DNA from: Serratia liquefaciens ATCC 27592
GTDB lineage: Bacteria > Pseudomonadota > Gammaproteobacteria > Enterobacterales > Enterobacteriaceae
Assembly: GCF_000422085.1 (NCBI RefSeq)
Contig: NC_021741.1
Location: 558,001-622,000, forward strand
Direction: 5' to 3'
DNA length: 64,000 nt
Every line of letters starts with the position of its first letter. Positions within the stretch are counted from its first letter, which is position 1. Of this stretch, positions 1 through 8,930 are shown one piece after another. Both the position numbers and the translations under genes were made by a program. Below the pieces are notes generated by a model, which saw only the letters and a list, made by a program, of their open reading frames with translations, was not told the origin of the DNA and ran no database searches.

Positions 1-44
1 CAGGCATGGCGCACCACAACGGGTAGATCCTGACAGGAATCGGC

Positions 45-482
45 ATGGCATCAAAACGCGACTGGCTGTTACAACAACTGGGTATTACGCAGTGGACATT
101 GCGCCGCCCGGGCGTGTTGCAGGGCGAAGTAGCGGTCAGCCTGCCGCCCGAAGTGCGTTTGCTGATCGTGGCGCAGGCACTGCCTGAGCATAACGATCCG
201 CTGTTTTGCGACGTGTTGCGCAGCCTGGGGTTGACCCCGGCGCAAACCTACGGCCTGACGCCGGATCAGGTGGCGATGCTGCCTGAAGATACCGAATGCA
301 ACAGTTGGCGGTTGGGCGTTGCGGAGCCGCTCGCGGTGGCCGGCGCACAGCTACACAGCCCGGCGCTGGCCGAGCTTTCTCTCGATGCGGGTGCCAAACG
401 CGCACTCTGGCAGCAGATTTGTCATCATGAACAGTATTTCTACCCTGACCGCGGCCGATCTGGCCACGGCCTTCAAGATTGA
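45..482 (+). CDS. holD: DNA polymerase III psi subunit
   Basis: This 145-residue protein is HolD, the psi subunit that links the chi subunit (and through it SSB) to the DnaX clamp loader of the replicative polymerase. The N-terminus (RDWLLQQLGITQW) and the CNSWRLG motif near residue 85-91 match my memory of enterobacterial HolD, and the length is close to the E. coli protein. The 3' end overlaps the start of rimI by about 56 bases in another frame, as expected for the holD-rimI pair. The C-terminal tail after about residue 130 lies in the overlap and is probably poorly conserved. The 44 bases before it hold no recognisable gene. Confidence 0.93.
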   Translation: MASKRDWLLQQLGITQWTLRRPGVLQGEVAVSLPPEVRLLIVAQALPEHNDPLFCDVLRSLGLTPAQTYGLTPDQVAMLPEDTECNSWRLGVAEPLAVAGAQLHSPALAELSLDAGAKRALWQQICHHEQYFYPDRGRSGHGLQD

Positions 483-870
483 GCAAGCCAGTCACGCCTT
501 TCCCTGGACGCAAGCCACCTTTTCCAGCAATCAGGGCGATCGTTATCTTAACCTGAAACTGGACGCCGACGGGCAGATGGCGGGTTTTGCCATTACCCAG
601 ATCGTGCTGGATGAGGCCACGCTGTTCAACATCGCCATTCACCCCGACTGGCAGCGTCGCGGCTTTGGCCGTCAATTGCTGGAAGCCTTGATTGCACAGT
701 TGGAAACCCGCGGTGTGGTTACTTTGTGGCTGGAAGTGCGCGCCTCCAACCGTGCGGCGATTGCGTTGTATGAAGATCTCGGCTTTAACGAAGTGACCGT
801 CCGCCGTAATTACTATCCGAGCGCCAATGGGCGTGAAGACGCCATCGTCATGGCGCTGCCGCTGGCTTAG
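427..870 (+). CDS. rimI: Ribosomal protein S18 N-alpha-acetyltransferase
   Basis: RimI is a GNAT-fold enzyme that acetylates the N-terminal alanine of ribosomal protein S18 using acetyl-CoA. The 147-residue product has the acetyl-CoA pyrophosphate-binding motif QRRGFGRQL near residues 75-83 and the GNAT C-terminal ASNRAAIALYEDLGF segment. The frame stays open upstream to 319, but the ATG at 427 gives the family's usual N-terminus (MNSISTL) and length, so I chose it. It starts inside holD, which suggests translational coupling. In E. coli yjjG follows; here the next gene is prfC. Confidence 0.94.
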   Translation: MNSISTLTAADLATAFKIEQASHAFPWTQATFSSNQGDRYLNLKLDADGQMAGFAITQIVLDEATLFNIAIHPDWQRRGFGRQLLEALIAQLETRGVVTLWLEVRASNRAAIALYEDLGFNEVTVRRNYYPSANGREDAIVMALPLA

Positions 871-1040
871 CCGGTGTCTTGGTTTTAACTTCTTCCCGCC
901 GGGAAAAGCATTGATTGTCACCGGTTGACAAATCAGCGAAAATGCCCGGCTATTATCTTTTATTTACCGCTTTGCCTGGCGCCGTGCGCGGCGCGTTCTG
1001 ATGCTTTCGCAGGGCGGACTAACTGTAGAATCTGAAAAAC

Positions 1041-2630
1041 ATGTCTCCTAGTGAATTTGCCCGCGAAGTCTCGAAAAGAAGAACTTTCGCCATCATCTCG
1101 CACCCCGATGCCGGTAAAACCACCATTACCGAAAAGGTGTTGCTGTTCGGACAGGCGATCCAAACCGCCGGTACGGTAAAAGGCCGTGGCTCAAACCAGC
1201 ACGCCAAATCCGACTGGATGGAAATGGAAAAGCAACGTGGTATCTCAATCACCACCTCGGTGATGCAGTTCCCGTATCGCGAATGCCTGGTTAACCTGCT
1301 GGATACCCCAGGGCACGAAGACTTCTCCGAAGATACTTATCGTACCCTGACCGCCGTCGACTGCTGCCTGATGGTGATCGACGCCGCGAAAGGGGTTGAA
1401 GATCGTACCCGTAAGCTGATGGAAGTAACCCGTCTGCGCGATACGCCGATCCTGACCTTTATGAACAAATTGGACCGCGATATCCGCGATCCGATGGAAG
1501 TGATGGACGAAGTCGAGCGTGAGTTGAAAATTGCCTGCTCGCCTATCACCTGGCCTATCGGCTGCGGCAAGCTGTTTAAAGGGGTTTATCATCTGTACAA
1601 GGATGAAACCTACCTCTACCAGACCGGTAAAGGCCACACCATTCAGGAAGTACGCATTGTCAAAGGCCTGGATAACCCAGAGCTGGACGCCGCGGTGGGC
1701 GAAGATCTGGCCGCGCAGCTGCGTGAAGAGCTGGAGCTGGTGCAAGGCGCTTCGCACGAGTTCGACCATGAAGCCTTCCTGAGCGGCGATTTGACCCCGG
1801 TCTTCTTCGGTACCGCGCTGGGTAACTTCGGCGTGGATCATATGCTCGACGGTCTGGTCGCCTGGGCGCCGGCGCCGATGCCGCGCGATAGCAACACCCG
1901 TAAAGTGGTGGCTGCGGAAGAGAAATTCACCGGTTTCGTGTTCAAGATCCAGGCCAATATGGATCCAAAACACCGCGACCGCGTGGCCTTTATGCGCGTG
2001 GTGTCTGGCCGTTACGAAAAAGGCATGAAGCTGCGCCAGGTACGTACCGGTAAAGATGTGGTGATCTCCGACGCGCTGACCTTTATGGCGGGCGACCGTT
2101 CGCACGTGGAAGAAGCCTATCCGGGCGATATCATTGGCCTGCATAACCACGGCACCATTCAGATCGGCGATACCTTCACCCAGGGTGAAGACATGAAGTT
2201 CACCGGTATCCCGAACTTCGCACCGGAGCTGTTCCGCCGTATTCGTCTGCGCGATCCGTTGAAGCAAAAACAGCTGCTGAAGGGTCTGGTTCAGCTGTCC
2301 GAAGAAGGGGCGGTACAGGTCTTCCGTCCAATCGCCAACAACGACTTGATCGTGGGCGCGGTGGGTGTGCTGCAGTTCGACGTGGTAGTTGCGCGTCTGA
2401 AAAGCGAATACAACGTCGAAGCCTTGTACGAGTCGGTCAACGTCTCTACGGCGCGCTGGGTGGAATGCAGCGACGTGAAGAAATTCGAGGAGTTCAAGCG
2501 TAAGAACGAGCTTAACCTGGCGTTGGACGGCGGCGACAACCTGTCTTACATCGCGCCTACCATGGTTAACCTGAATCTGACGCAGGAACGCTATCCGGAA
2601 GTGGTGTTCCGCAAAACGCGCGAGCACTAA
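1041..2630 (+). CDS. prfC: Peptide chain release factor 3 (RF3)
   Basis: RF3 is a translational GTPase that removes RF1/RF2 from the ribosome after peptide release. The 529-residue protein has an N-terminal G domain with the P-loop HPDAGKTT at residues 21-28, DTPGHEDF (G3) near residue 92 and NKLDRD (G4) near residue 145, followed by the translation-factor beta-barrel domains. Length equals the E. coli protein. It has its own 170-base upstream region and ends in a strong hairpin, so it is probably transcribed alone. Confidence 0.97.
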   Translation: MSPSEFAREVSKRRTFAIISHPDAGKTTITEKVLLFGQAIQTAGTVKGRGSNQHAKSDWMEMEKQRGISITTSVMQFPYRECLVNLLDTPGHEDFSEDTYRTLTAVDCCLMVIDAAKGVEDRTRKLMEVTRLRDTPILTFMNKLDRDIRDPMEVMDEVERELKIACSPITWPIGCGKLFKGVYHLYKDETYLYQTGKGHTIQEVRIVKGLDNPELDAAVGEDLAAQLREELELVQGASHEFDHEAFLSGDLTPVFFGTALGNFGVDHMLDGLVAWAPAPMPRDSNTRKVVAAEEKFTGFVFKIQANMDPKHRDRVAFMRVVSGRYEKGMKLRQVRTGKDVVISDALTFMAGDRSHVEEAYPGDIIGLHNHGTIQIGDTFTQGEDMKFTGIPNFAPELFRRIRLRDPLKQKQLLKGLVQLSEEGAVQVFRPIANNDLIVGAVGVLQFDVVVARLKSEYNVEALYESVNVSTARWVECSDVKKFEEFKRKNELNLALDGGDNLSYIAPTMVNLNLTQERYPEVVFRKTREH

Positions 2631-2638
2631 CAGATCAG

Positions 2639-2669
2639 CAGGGCGCCTTAGGGCGCCCTGTGTTATATT
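2639..2669 (+). terminator. Intrinsic terminator after prfC
   Basis: A 9-bp GC-rich stem (CAGGGCGCC / GGCGCCCTG) with a TTAG loop begins 8 bases after the prfC stop and is followed by a short T-rich run (TGTTATATT). The stem is perfect; the T tract is modest. Confidence 0.75.
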
Positions 2670-3162
2670 GCGTCTCCCCATTCTGCTAATTAATAAATCT
2701 CCTTCACCAGTTTCGTCTCCCCCGCATCCGCCAGCATTTACCCGGTCTTTCCTGTTTTTTCTGTCATATGGTCTATATTTAATAGGGCATCATTTAGCCA
2801 GTAAGCGTAATTCACTATTTTTTGCCACGATAATAGCGAGTTATTCGGTAGTGTTGCCAATAAGAGACAGTGTGATGTTATTAATATCAATAACATAGCT
2901 ATAACCTTGATTTAACGGACGGGTGTTGTCGTCAATAGGCGACAGTTTTTAGTTCGATTATTAATCAACTTTTATTTTGTTATTGATTTTTAATGATTTT
3001 TTAAAGTTGGCACAGCCGTTGCAATATTCCTGGTGTGGCAACAATCGTCTTAGCGTGAATGTTTGAACGTATAGAAATCGTGAAGTATTCACTGAGTGAG
3101 TCGCGTTATGGCGACTGAAGGGTCCGCAATCATTTTGGATCCATAACCAAAGGAAGAGATCG
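2670..3162 (+). promoter_or_regulatory. Long AT-rich upstream region of osmY
   Basis: About 490 bases separate the prfC terminator from osmY. The stretch is clearly more AT-rich than the genes beside it, and none of its short reading frames has a convincing ribosome binding site or composition. osmY in E. coli is a stress (RpoS) and osmotically controlled gene with an extended control region, so this probably holds its promoter and upstream sites. I could not place a -10 element with confidence. The osmY ribosome binding site AAAGGAAGAG lies 6-15 bases before its ATG. Confidence 0.5.
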
Positions 3163-3777
3163 ATGAAAAATACTAAATTTGCACAATCACTGATGGCTGT
3201 TGTTTTGGGTTCCGTTCTGGTTAGTGGCAGCGCGCTGGCTGAAGATACGCTGCTCAACAAAGCGTCGAGTGCCGCTGATAGCGCGGGTGCCAAAATCGAT
3301 AGCTCCATGAAAAAAGTTGACGGCTACATGGATGACAGCGCAACAACGGCTAAAGTTAAAAGTGCGCTGGTGGATGACAAAACCATTACCAGCAGCGATA
3401 TCTCGGTGAAAACGGAAAAAGGTACCGTCACCCTGAGCGGTTTTGTCGGCAGCCAGGCGCAGGCCGAGCATGCGGTTGAAGTGGCCGGTAAAGTGGAAGG
3501 CGTCAAATCCGTCAGCGACAAGCTGCACGTGAAAGACGAAAGCAAACAGTCCGTGAAGGCTTATGCCGGTGACACCGCGACCACCAGTGAACTGAAAGCC
3601 AAACTGCTGGCCGATGACATCGTGCCTTCACGCAACGTGAAAGTGGAAACCACTGATGGTGTGGTGCAGCTTTCCGGTGAAGTGAAAACTCAGGCCCAGT
3701 CTGAGCGTGCAGAAAGCATCGCCAAAGCGATCGACGGCGTGAAAAGCGTTAAAAACGACCTGGTAGTTAAGCCGTAA
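3163..3777 (+). CDS. osmY: Periplasmic BON-domain stress protein OsmY
   Basis: OsmY is a periplasmic protein induced by hyperosmotic stress and entry into stationary phase; it acts as a chaperone for some exported proteins. The 204-residue precursor has a signal peptide with a cleavage site after ALA at about residue 27. Two BON domains follow: one at about 57-125 ([16 protein letters not shown] to [12 protein letters not shown]) and one at about 137-204 ([16 protein letters not shown] to [11 protein letters not shown]). Length and architecture match the E. coli protein. A hairpin follows the gene and separates it from the small membrane protein gene. Confidence 0.95.
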   Translation: MKNTKFAQSLMAVVLGSVLVSGSALAEDTLLNKASSAADSAGAKIDSSMKKVDGYMDDSATTAKVKSALVDDKTITSSDISVKTEKGTVTLSGFVGSQAQAEHAVEVAGKVEGVKSVSDKLHVKDESKQSVKAYAGDTATTSELKAKLLADDIVPSRNVKVETTDGVVQLSGEVKTQAQSERAESIAKAIDGVKSVKNDLVVKP

Positions 3778-3864
3778 GTTTTAGTACGAGCAACAATAAG
3801 CACCAAATCCTGGGTTGGCTGAAAGGTTAACCCAGGAAGCACCATCAAAAAAAGAAACTGACCG

Positions 3865-3911
3865 GCAACCTGGATGAGCCTGAAAAGGGCACAGGTTGCG
3901 ATGTGTTTTTT
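3865..3911 (+). terminator. Probable terminator after osmY
   Basis: An 8-bp stem (GCAACCTG / CAGGTTGC) closes a 19-base loop and is followed after a few bases by a run of six Ts. A second hairpin (TCCTGGGTT / AACCCAGGA, 3808-3837) lies just before it. The loop is large and the T run is slightly displaced, so termination may be partial and may let some transcription reach the downstream small genes. Confidence 0.5.
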
Positions 3912-3932
3912 CACTATGGTAAGGAGAAGCTT

Positions 3933-4094
3933 ATGTTTCGTTGGGGCATTATCTTTTTAGTCATCGCACTGATTGCTGCTGCGTTAGGTTTCGGCTCTCT
4001 GGCGGGTACCGCCGCTTGGGCTGCGAAAATCGTCTTCGTCGTGGGGATCATTCTGTTCCTGGTCAGCCTGTTTACCGGCCGCCGACGTCCTTAG
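3933..4094 (+). CDS. ytjA: Small DUF1328 membrane protein (YtjA)
   Basis: This 53-residue protein is of the DUF1328/YtjA family: two predicted membrane helices (about residues 4-22 and 28-47) with a glycine/alanine-rich turn and an arginine-rich end (TGRRRP). Its biochemical role is unknown. The ATG at 3933 is preceded by AAGGAG at the correct distance, which rules out the earlier in-frame start. ytjA lies between osmY and yjjU in E. coli as well, which supports the name. Confidence 0.88.
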   Translation: MFRWGIIFLVIALIAAALGFGSLAGTAAWAAKIVFVVGIILFLVSLFTGRRRP

Positions 4095-4152
4095 CTTTTC
4101 TCTCAAAGTGTAACAAAGCTTAATTCCTTTTCTCACCCCAGGGAGGTCAGTC

Positions 4153-4338
4153 ATGAATAGCGACATCATCCTCGGACGCTGGAAACAGTTGAAGGGCCGG
4201 GTGTGTCAGGCATTGGCGGAGTGGTCCGACAATGACTGCATCTGGCTGATGGGAAGCAATGACTGCCTCTCTGGCATACTGCAAGAGGATTACGGAAGAG
4301 AGCAAGACGAGGTATCCTCGGGTAAAACGTCTCACTGA
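4153..4338 (+). CDS. Small CsbD-like protein
   Basis: This 61-residue protein resembles the CsbD family (E. coli YjbJ type): GRWKQLKGRV near residues 8-17, a Trp-Ser-Asp segment near 24-27, and an L-x-G-x-LQ-x-x-YG stretch near residues 39-47. The function of CsbD proteins is unknown; several are general-stress genes. It has a good ribosome binding site (GGGAGG) and ends 10 bases before the proposed yjjU start. Placed just after osmY and ytjA, it fits a stress-related group. It is not in the E. coli order at this place as I remember it. The family call is moderately secure. Confidence 0.72.
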   Translation: MNSDIILGRWKQLKGRVCQALAEWSDNDCIWLMGSNDCLSGILQEDYGREQDEVSSGKTSH

Positions 4339-4348
4339 GGATGCAGGG

Positions 4349-5470
4349 TTGGGATACAGAATACCCATCACGCTCGGCAATATAGAACCGCTGGCGTATA
4401 AACCTTACCGGCCCGGCAAAATGGCGCTGGTATGTGAAGGGGGCGGGCAGCGCGGCATTTTTACCGCCGGCGTGCTGGACGAGTTTCAGCGTGCCCGCTT
4501 TAATCCTTTTGATCTGATGATCGGCACTTCTGCCGGCGCGCAAAATCTCTCGGCCTTTATTTGTGGCCAGATGGGCTATGCGCGACGGGTGATCACCCGT
4601 TACACCACCTCCGCTGAATTCTTTAACCCGCTGCGCTTCGTGCGTGGCGGGCATTTGATCGATCTCGACTGGTTGATCGACACCACGTCGCAACAGCTGC
4701 CGCTGGCAATGGACGTGGCGGAAAAACACCTGATCGATGGCCGTGAATTCCTGATGTGCGCCTGCCGCAGCGATGACTTTGAACCCACTTACCTGCCAGC
4801 GCAGCGTGCCAGTTGGTTGCCGGCGATCAAGGCATCCAGCGCCATTCCGGGTTTTTACCGTATGGGCGTGGATTTGGACGGCGTCAGCTATCAGGACGGT
4901 GGCATCAGCGATGCGATCCCAGTCGAAGAGGCCTATCGTCGTGGCGCGGACACCATCGTGGTGATTCGTACCGTGCCTTCGCAGATGTATTACACCCCGC
5001 AGTGGATGAAGCGCATGGAGCACTGGCTGAGCGAAAGCAGCCTGCAGCAGATGGTGCGCATCCTTCAACACCACGAACAAAGCTATCACCGCATTCAGCA
5101 ATTCATTGAGAAGCCGCCCGGCAAGCTGCGCATCTTTGAAATTTTCCCGCCGAAGCCGCTGGCCAGCAATGCCTTGGGCAGCCGGCTGACCTCGCTCAAT
5201 CAGGACTATCATCTGGGGCGCCGCTGCGGCCGCTATTTCCTGGCGACCGTCGGGCACTGGCTGGTCGAGCAGGACAAACTGGACGGTATGAAGGTGAAAA
5301 AGGCGCTGTCGCGCCGTTTGATCCAGCCTGAGAATGTCGTTATGCCTTCGCCGATCATCACCGACGTGGCACACCCGCGCGAACTTTCCACGCAGCCGGA
5401 GCCCAATCTGGCCGCGAGAGAAATTATTCTGCCGGGTGACGTACCCCCGGGTGAAGGGGGGTTGCTGTGA
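4349..5470 (+). CDS. yjjU: Patatin-like phospholipase family protein YjjU
   Basis: YjjU belongs to the patatin-like Ser-Asp dyad hydrolases. The oxyanion-hole motif (EGGGQRGIFTAG), nucleophile elbow GTSAG and the DGG motif (SYQDGGISD) are all present in order, so the enzyme looks active; its substrate is not known. I place the start at the TTG at 4349, which has GAGG 8 bases upstream and gives an N-terminus (GYRIPITLGNI) that lines up with E. coli YjjU (GQRIPVTLGNI). An in-frame ATG at 4259 lies inside the CsbD-like gene and would add 30 residues without such similarity. The stop overlaps the yjjV start. Confidence 0.88.
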   Translation: MGYRIPITLGNIEPLAYKPYRPGKMALVCEGGGQRGIFTAGVLDEFQRARFNPFDLMIGTSAGAQNLSAFICGQMGYARRVITRYTTSAEFFNPLRFVRGGHLIDLDWLIDTTSQQLPLAMDVAEKHLIDGREFLMCACRSDDFEPTYLPAQRASWLPAIKASSAIPGFYRMGVDLDGVSYQDGGISDAIPVEEAYRRGADTIVVIRTVPSQMYYTPQWMKRMEHWLSESSLQQMVRILQHHEQSYHRIQQFIEKPPGKLRIFEIFPPKPLASNALGSRLTSLNQDYHLGRRCGRYFLATVGHWLVEQDKLDGMKVKKALSRRLIQPENVVMPSPIITDVAHPRELSTQPEPNLAAREIILPGDVPPGEGGLL

Positions 5471-6243
5471 CCCCAGATTTCACCGATACCCACTGCCACT
5501 TCGATTTCCCGCCGTTCAGCGGACAGGAGCTTGAAAGCCTGGCGTTGGCCGAACGGGCGGGCGTAAGGCGTATTATCGTGCCGACGGTGACTGCCGACCG
5601 CTTTGCGCGGGTGGTAAAACTGGCGCGCGACTATCCGCCGTTGTTCGCAGCCCTCGGGCTGCACCCGCTGTATATTGCCCAGCATCAGGAAGCGGAGCTT
5701 GAACAGTTGGCGGGTTTTCTGGCCAGCCGACCTCGGAAGCTGGTGGCGGTGGGGGAGATTGGTCTGGATCTGTATATGGAGAACCCGCAGTTCGAACGGC
5801 AACAGCGGCTATTGAAGGCCCAGTTGAAACTGGCTAAAGAACACGACCTGCCGGTGATCCTGCATTCCCGCCGCAGCCACGATCAGCTGGCGGCGATGCT
5901 GCGTCGTAGTGAAGTGCCACGTCGTGGCGTCGTACATGGTTTTGCCGGTAGCCTGTCGCAGGCGCAGGCGTTTATACGCCTGGGCTATTACATTGGCGTG
6001 GGGGGCACCATCAGCTATGAGCGGGCGCAGAAAACCCGTAGCGTGATGGCTCAATTGCCGTTGACCTCCTTGCTGTTGGAAACCGATGCGCCGGACATGC
6101 CGCTGGCCGGTTACCAGGGGCAGCCCAACCGCCCTGAACGTGCCGCCGAAGTTTTCCAGGAACTGTGCCGCTTGCGCCCCGAGTCAGCCGAGGATATTGC
6201 CGCCCAGTTGCAACACAACACTCACGCCCTGTTTACCCTTTAG
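5467..6243 (+). CDS. yjjV: TatD-family metal-dependent hydrolase YjjV
   Basis: YjjV is a TatD-family protein, metal-dependent hydrolases many of which have DNase activity. The 258-residue product opens with the metal-binding HxH motif (DTHCHFDFP), has the conserved VGEIGLDLY segment and ends with an ETDAPDMPL motif supplying the late metal-ligand aspartate. The start is a GTG whose last two bases begin the yjjU stop (GTGA overlap), so the two genes are translationally coupled. The physiological substrate is unknown. Confidence 0.9.
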   Translation: MTPDFTDTHCHFDFPPFSGQELESLALAERAGVRRIIVPTVTADRFARVVKLARDYPPLFAALGLHPLYIAQHQEAELEQLAGFLASRPRKLVAVGEIGLDLYMENPQFERQQRLLKAQLKLAKEHDLPVILHSRRSHDQLAAMLRRSEVPRRGVVHGFAGSLSQAQAFIRLGYYIGVGGTISYERAQKTRSVMAQLPLTSLLLETDAPDMPLAGYQGQPNRPERAAEVFQELCRLRPESAEDIAAQLQHNTHALFTL

Positions 6244-6262
6244 GTGTCTAACCCGCCATAAC

Positions 6263-6356
6263 TGTGATGATGCTCACGTTATAAGATTTTCATTTGCTTC
6301 CTGTTGTATGCATTTGTGACATAAATCGGTACGAGGGGTACCTCGCTCCGTATAAT
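6263..6356 (+). promoter_or_regulatory. CRP/CytR-type promoter of the nucleoside transporter
   Basis: Two CRP-like sites are visible: TGTGATGATGCTCACG at 6263-6278 (nine of ten core bases) and a stronger half-site TGTGACATAAATCGGT at 6315-6330. Their start points are 52 bp apart, and a consensus TATAAT lies at 6351-6356, which places the second site near -41.5. Between them are TTTGCTTC and GTTGTATG, which resemble CytR half-sites. In E. coli this arrangement is used by nucleoside uptake and catabolism genes such as deoP2 and nupC-type promoters: CRP activates and CytR sits between the CRP dimers. The sites are read by eye. Confidence 0.62.
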
Positions 6357-6438
6357 CGCTCCCCGAAATTACTCTAAAGCAACCCCGTGTTCCTCTCTGA
6401 CAGGGATGCATTTCTTTTTCGCAACAGGGATACTTTGC

Positions 6439-7716
6439 ATGCAACTCATCATGAGCCTGGTTGGCATGGCGGTGCTGATCGCCATTGCGGTGCTGCTCTC
6501 CAGCAACCGCCGCGCGATTAACCTGCGCACCGTTATTTGGGCATTTGTTCTTCAGGTCGCCATCGGCGCGCTGGTGCTGTACGTTCCAGTTGGTCGCGCG
6601 ATTCTCGGCGGCATGTCGGCGGGCGTAGCTAACGTGATCGCCTACGGCAACCAGGGGATCTCCTTCATCTTCGGTGGCCTGGTTTCCGACAAGATGTTTG
6701 AAGTCTTCGGCGGCGGCGGTTTTGTGTTCGCGCTGCGCGTACTGCCGGTGATCGTGTTCTTCTCCTCGCTGATTGCGGTGCTGTATTACCTCGGTATCAT
6801 GCAATTGGTGATCCGCGTGTTGGGCGGTGGCTTGCAAAAGCTGCTGGGTACCTCACGGACCGAATCACTGTCGGCGACCGCTAATATTTTCGTCGGCCAA
6901 ACCGAGGCCCCGCTGGTGGTGCGCCCGTATATCGCTACCATGACCCAGTCTGAGCTGTTTACCGTGATGTGCGGTGGCCTGGCCTCGGTAGCCGGTTCCG
7001 TATTGGCAGGTTATGCCCAGATGGGGGTGCCGCTGGAATATCTGATCGCCGCTTCATTTATGGCTGCTCCGGGTGGCTTGCTGTTCGCCAAGCTGATGGT
7101 GCCGGAAACCGAAAAAACCCACGATAAAGACGACGCGATGAAATTGATCGCAGAAGATGAACGCCCGGCCAACGTGATCGATGCGGCAGCTTCAGGTGCG
7201 GCTTCCGGCATGCAGCTGGCGCTGAACGTCGGCGCGATGCTGTTGGCGTTTATCGCGTTGATCGCTTTGCTGAACGGCATTCTTGGCGGTATCGGCGGCT
7301 GGTTCGATTATCCGCAGCTGTCGCTGGAACTGATACTTGGCTGGGTATTCTCACCGATCGCCTTCCTGATCGGCGTGCCTTGGCATGAAGCGATGGCGGC
7401 CGGCTCGTTTATTGGCCAGAAGATTATCGTTAACGAATTCGTCGCCTACATGAACTTCGGTGCTTACCTGCGTCCGGACGACGTGGTGGCGGCAGAAGGG
7501 CTGCAGGTGCTGTCGGCGCACACCAAGGCGATCATCTCCTTTGCGCTGTGCGGCTTTGCCAACCTGTCGTCGGTGGCGATCTTGCTCGGCGGTCTGGGCA
7601 GTATGGCGCCGAACCGTCGTCATGACATCGCGCGCTTCGGCCTGAAAGCCGTGGCTGCGGGTACGCTCTCCAACCTGATGAGTGCGACCATCGCCGGGTT
7701 CTTCCTGGCGCTGTAA
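6439..7716 (+). CDS. NupC/NupX-type concentrative nucleoside transporter
   Basis: This protein of about 425 residues is an inner-membrane concentrative nucleoside transporter (CNT family), coupling nucleoside import to an ion gradient. It has many hydrophobic helices, the GQTEAPLV segment (CNT motif G-Q-x-E), VNEFVAY and an [12 protein letters not shown] stretch in the C-terminal half. The sequence looks nearer to NupX/YeiJ-type proteins than to NupC, so I leave the symbol blank. I chose the ATG at 6439, preceded by AACAGGGA; an earlier ATG at 6406 is possible. It precedes deoC, and the CRP/CytR-type promoter implies co-regulation with nucleoside catabolism. Confidence 0.88.
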   Translation: MQLIMSLVGMAVLIAIAVLLSSNRRAINLRTVIWAFVLQVAIGALVLYVPVGRAILGGMSAGVANVIAYGNQGISFIFGGLVSDKMFEVFGGGGFVFALRVLPVIVFFSSLIAVLYYLGIMQLVIRVLGGGLQKLLGTSRTESLSATANIFVGQTEAPLVVRPYIATMTQSELFTVMCGGLASVAGSVLAGYAQMGVPLEYLIAASFMAAPGGLLFAKLMVPETEKTHDKDDAMKLIAEDERPANVIDAAASGAASGMQLALNVGAMLLAFIALIALLNGILGGIGGWFDYPQLSLELILGWVFSPIAFLIGVPWHEAMAAGSFIGQKIIVNEFVAYMNFGAYLRPDDVVAAEGLQVLSAHTKAIISFALCGFANLSSVAILLGGLGSMAPNRRHDIARFGLKAVAAGTLSNLMSATIAGFFLAL

Positions 7717-8082
7717 TCCCGGTCCTGTCCTGTGATAGCGCCGCGAGCCCTATTGCAGGACACCGCCTATACTCTAAGACGGGCGCAACGTGCCGTGCCC
7801 GCGTCCGTTTCTTTAGCGAATTTGTGAACGATATCGCGTTATTTTGTGATGTTCTTCACATATAATTCCGGCCTGTTACAGTGTTATTTCATATAGTGTG
7901 ACCCTGAGCGCGAATTGCCCCCGGCGATCGTGTTCAAATAGCTATTACTGACCCTGCGCGATGCGAAGGGTTATGTGCGGTGAGAAGGATCTCAGTTGCC
8001 GCGGTGGGAACCCGTTCCCCAGCGCTATCTTCAAGGAACCAAGTCCGCTCGCCAACACCCAGGTACTCAGTTGGAGAGTTTT
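7717..8082 (+). promoter_or_regulatory. deo operon control region with CRP-like sites
   Basis: This 366-base gap before deoC contains three CRP-like sites: TGTGAACGATATCGCG (7823-7838, one good half), TGTGATGTTCTTCACA (7845-7860, both half-sites perfect) and TGTGACCCTGAGCGCG (7897-7912, one good half). The second and third are 52 bp apart, the spacing of CytR-controlled promoters. A TATAAT lies at 7861-7866, 30 bases after the first site's centre. I see no clear DeoR palindrome. Which site drives which start point is not decidable from sequence. The rest of the gap shows no coding signal. Confidence 0.5.
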
Positions 8083-8862
8083 ATGACCGAATTAACCGCA
8101 GCAGCGCAACGTGCGCTGACCTTAATGGATTTGACCACGCTGAACGACGATGACACCGATGAAAAAGTGATCGCGCTGTGTCGTCAGGCCAATAGCCCGG
8201 CCGGCCATACGGCGGCCATCTGTATTTACCCGCGTTTTATCCCGGTGGCGCGCAAGGCTCTGCGTGAGCAGGGGACGCCGGACATCCGCATTGCGACCGT
8301 CACCAATTTCCCGCATGGCAACGACGATATTGAAATCGCGCTGGCGGAAACGCGCGCGGCTATCGCCTATGGCGCCGATGAGGTGGACGTGGTGTTCCCT
8401 TACCGCGCGCTGATCGCCGGTAACGAGCAGGTGGGTTTTGAACTGGTCAAACAGTGCAAGCAGGCTTGCCAGGCCGCCAACGTGCTGTTGAAAGTGATCA
8501 TTGAAACCGGTGAGCTCAAGCAGGCCAGCCTGATCCGTAAAGCATCGGAAATCGCCATCAACGCCGGCGCTGACTTTATCAAAACCTCTACCGGTAAAGT
8601 GCCGGTCAACGCAACGCTCGAAAGCGCGGAGCTGATGATGTCGGTGATCCGCGATCTTGGCGTTGCCAAAACGGTGGGCTTCAAGCCGGCCGGTGGCGTA
8701 CGCACAGCGGAAGACGCGCTGCATTATCTGCAACTTGCCGATCGTATTCTGGGCGAAGGTTGGGCCGATGCGCGTCATTTCCGCTTCGGGGCTTCCAGTC
8801 TGTTAGCCAGCCTGCTGACGACGCTGGGCCACAGTGCCGGGCAGTCCGGCAGCGGTTACTGA
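8083..8862 (+). CDS. deoC: Deoxyribose-phosphate aldolase
   Basis: DeoC cleaves 2-deoxyribose-5-phosphate to glyceraldehyde-3-phosphate and acetaldehyde, the last step of deoxynucleoside catabolism in the cytoplasm. The 259 residues match the E. coli length. The Schiff-base lysine is K167 in [10 protein letters not shown], with Asp102 (DEVDVVFP) and the downstream active-site lysine in [11 protein letters not shown] near 201. The ATG at 8083 has GGAG upstream and gives the standard N-terminus; the longer frame from 7996 is rejected. First gene of deoCABD. Confidence 0.97.
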   Translation: MTELTAAAQRALTLMDLTTLNDDDTDEKVIALCRQANSPAGHTAAICIYPRFIPVARKALREQGTPDIRIATVTNFPHGNDDIEIALAETRAAIAYGADEVDVVFPYRALIAGNEQVGFELVKQCKQACQAANVLLKVIIETGELKQASLIRKASEIAINAGADFIKTSTGKVPVNATLESAELMMSVIRDLGVAKTVGFKPAGGVRTAEDALHYLQLADRILGEGWADARHFRFGASSLLASLLTTLGHSAGQSGSGY

Positions 8863-8930
8863 ACGATTACGTCGGCAAGGCGAGATAATCGCCGGCCTGC
8901 ACTCTACTCTAGCTAAAACAGGGGGACGCT

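Noticed and set aside
1245..2681. A 478-codon minus-strand frame opposite prfC
   Set aside because: Antisense shadow of a highly conserved gene, with no recognisable motif and a start inside the prfC terminator.
2668..2898. A 76-codon plus-strand frame after the prfC terminator
   Set aside because: Starts inside the terminator, lacks a ribosome binding site and has AT-rich non-coding composition.
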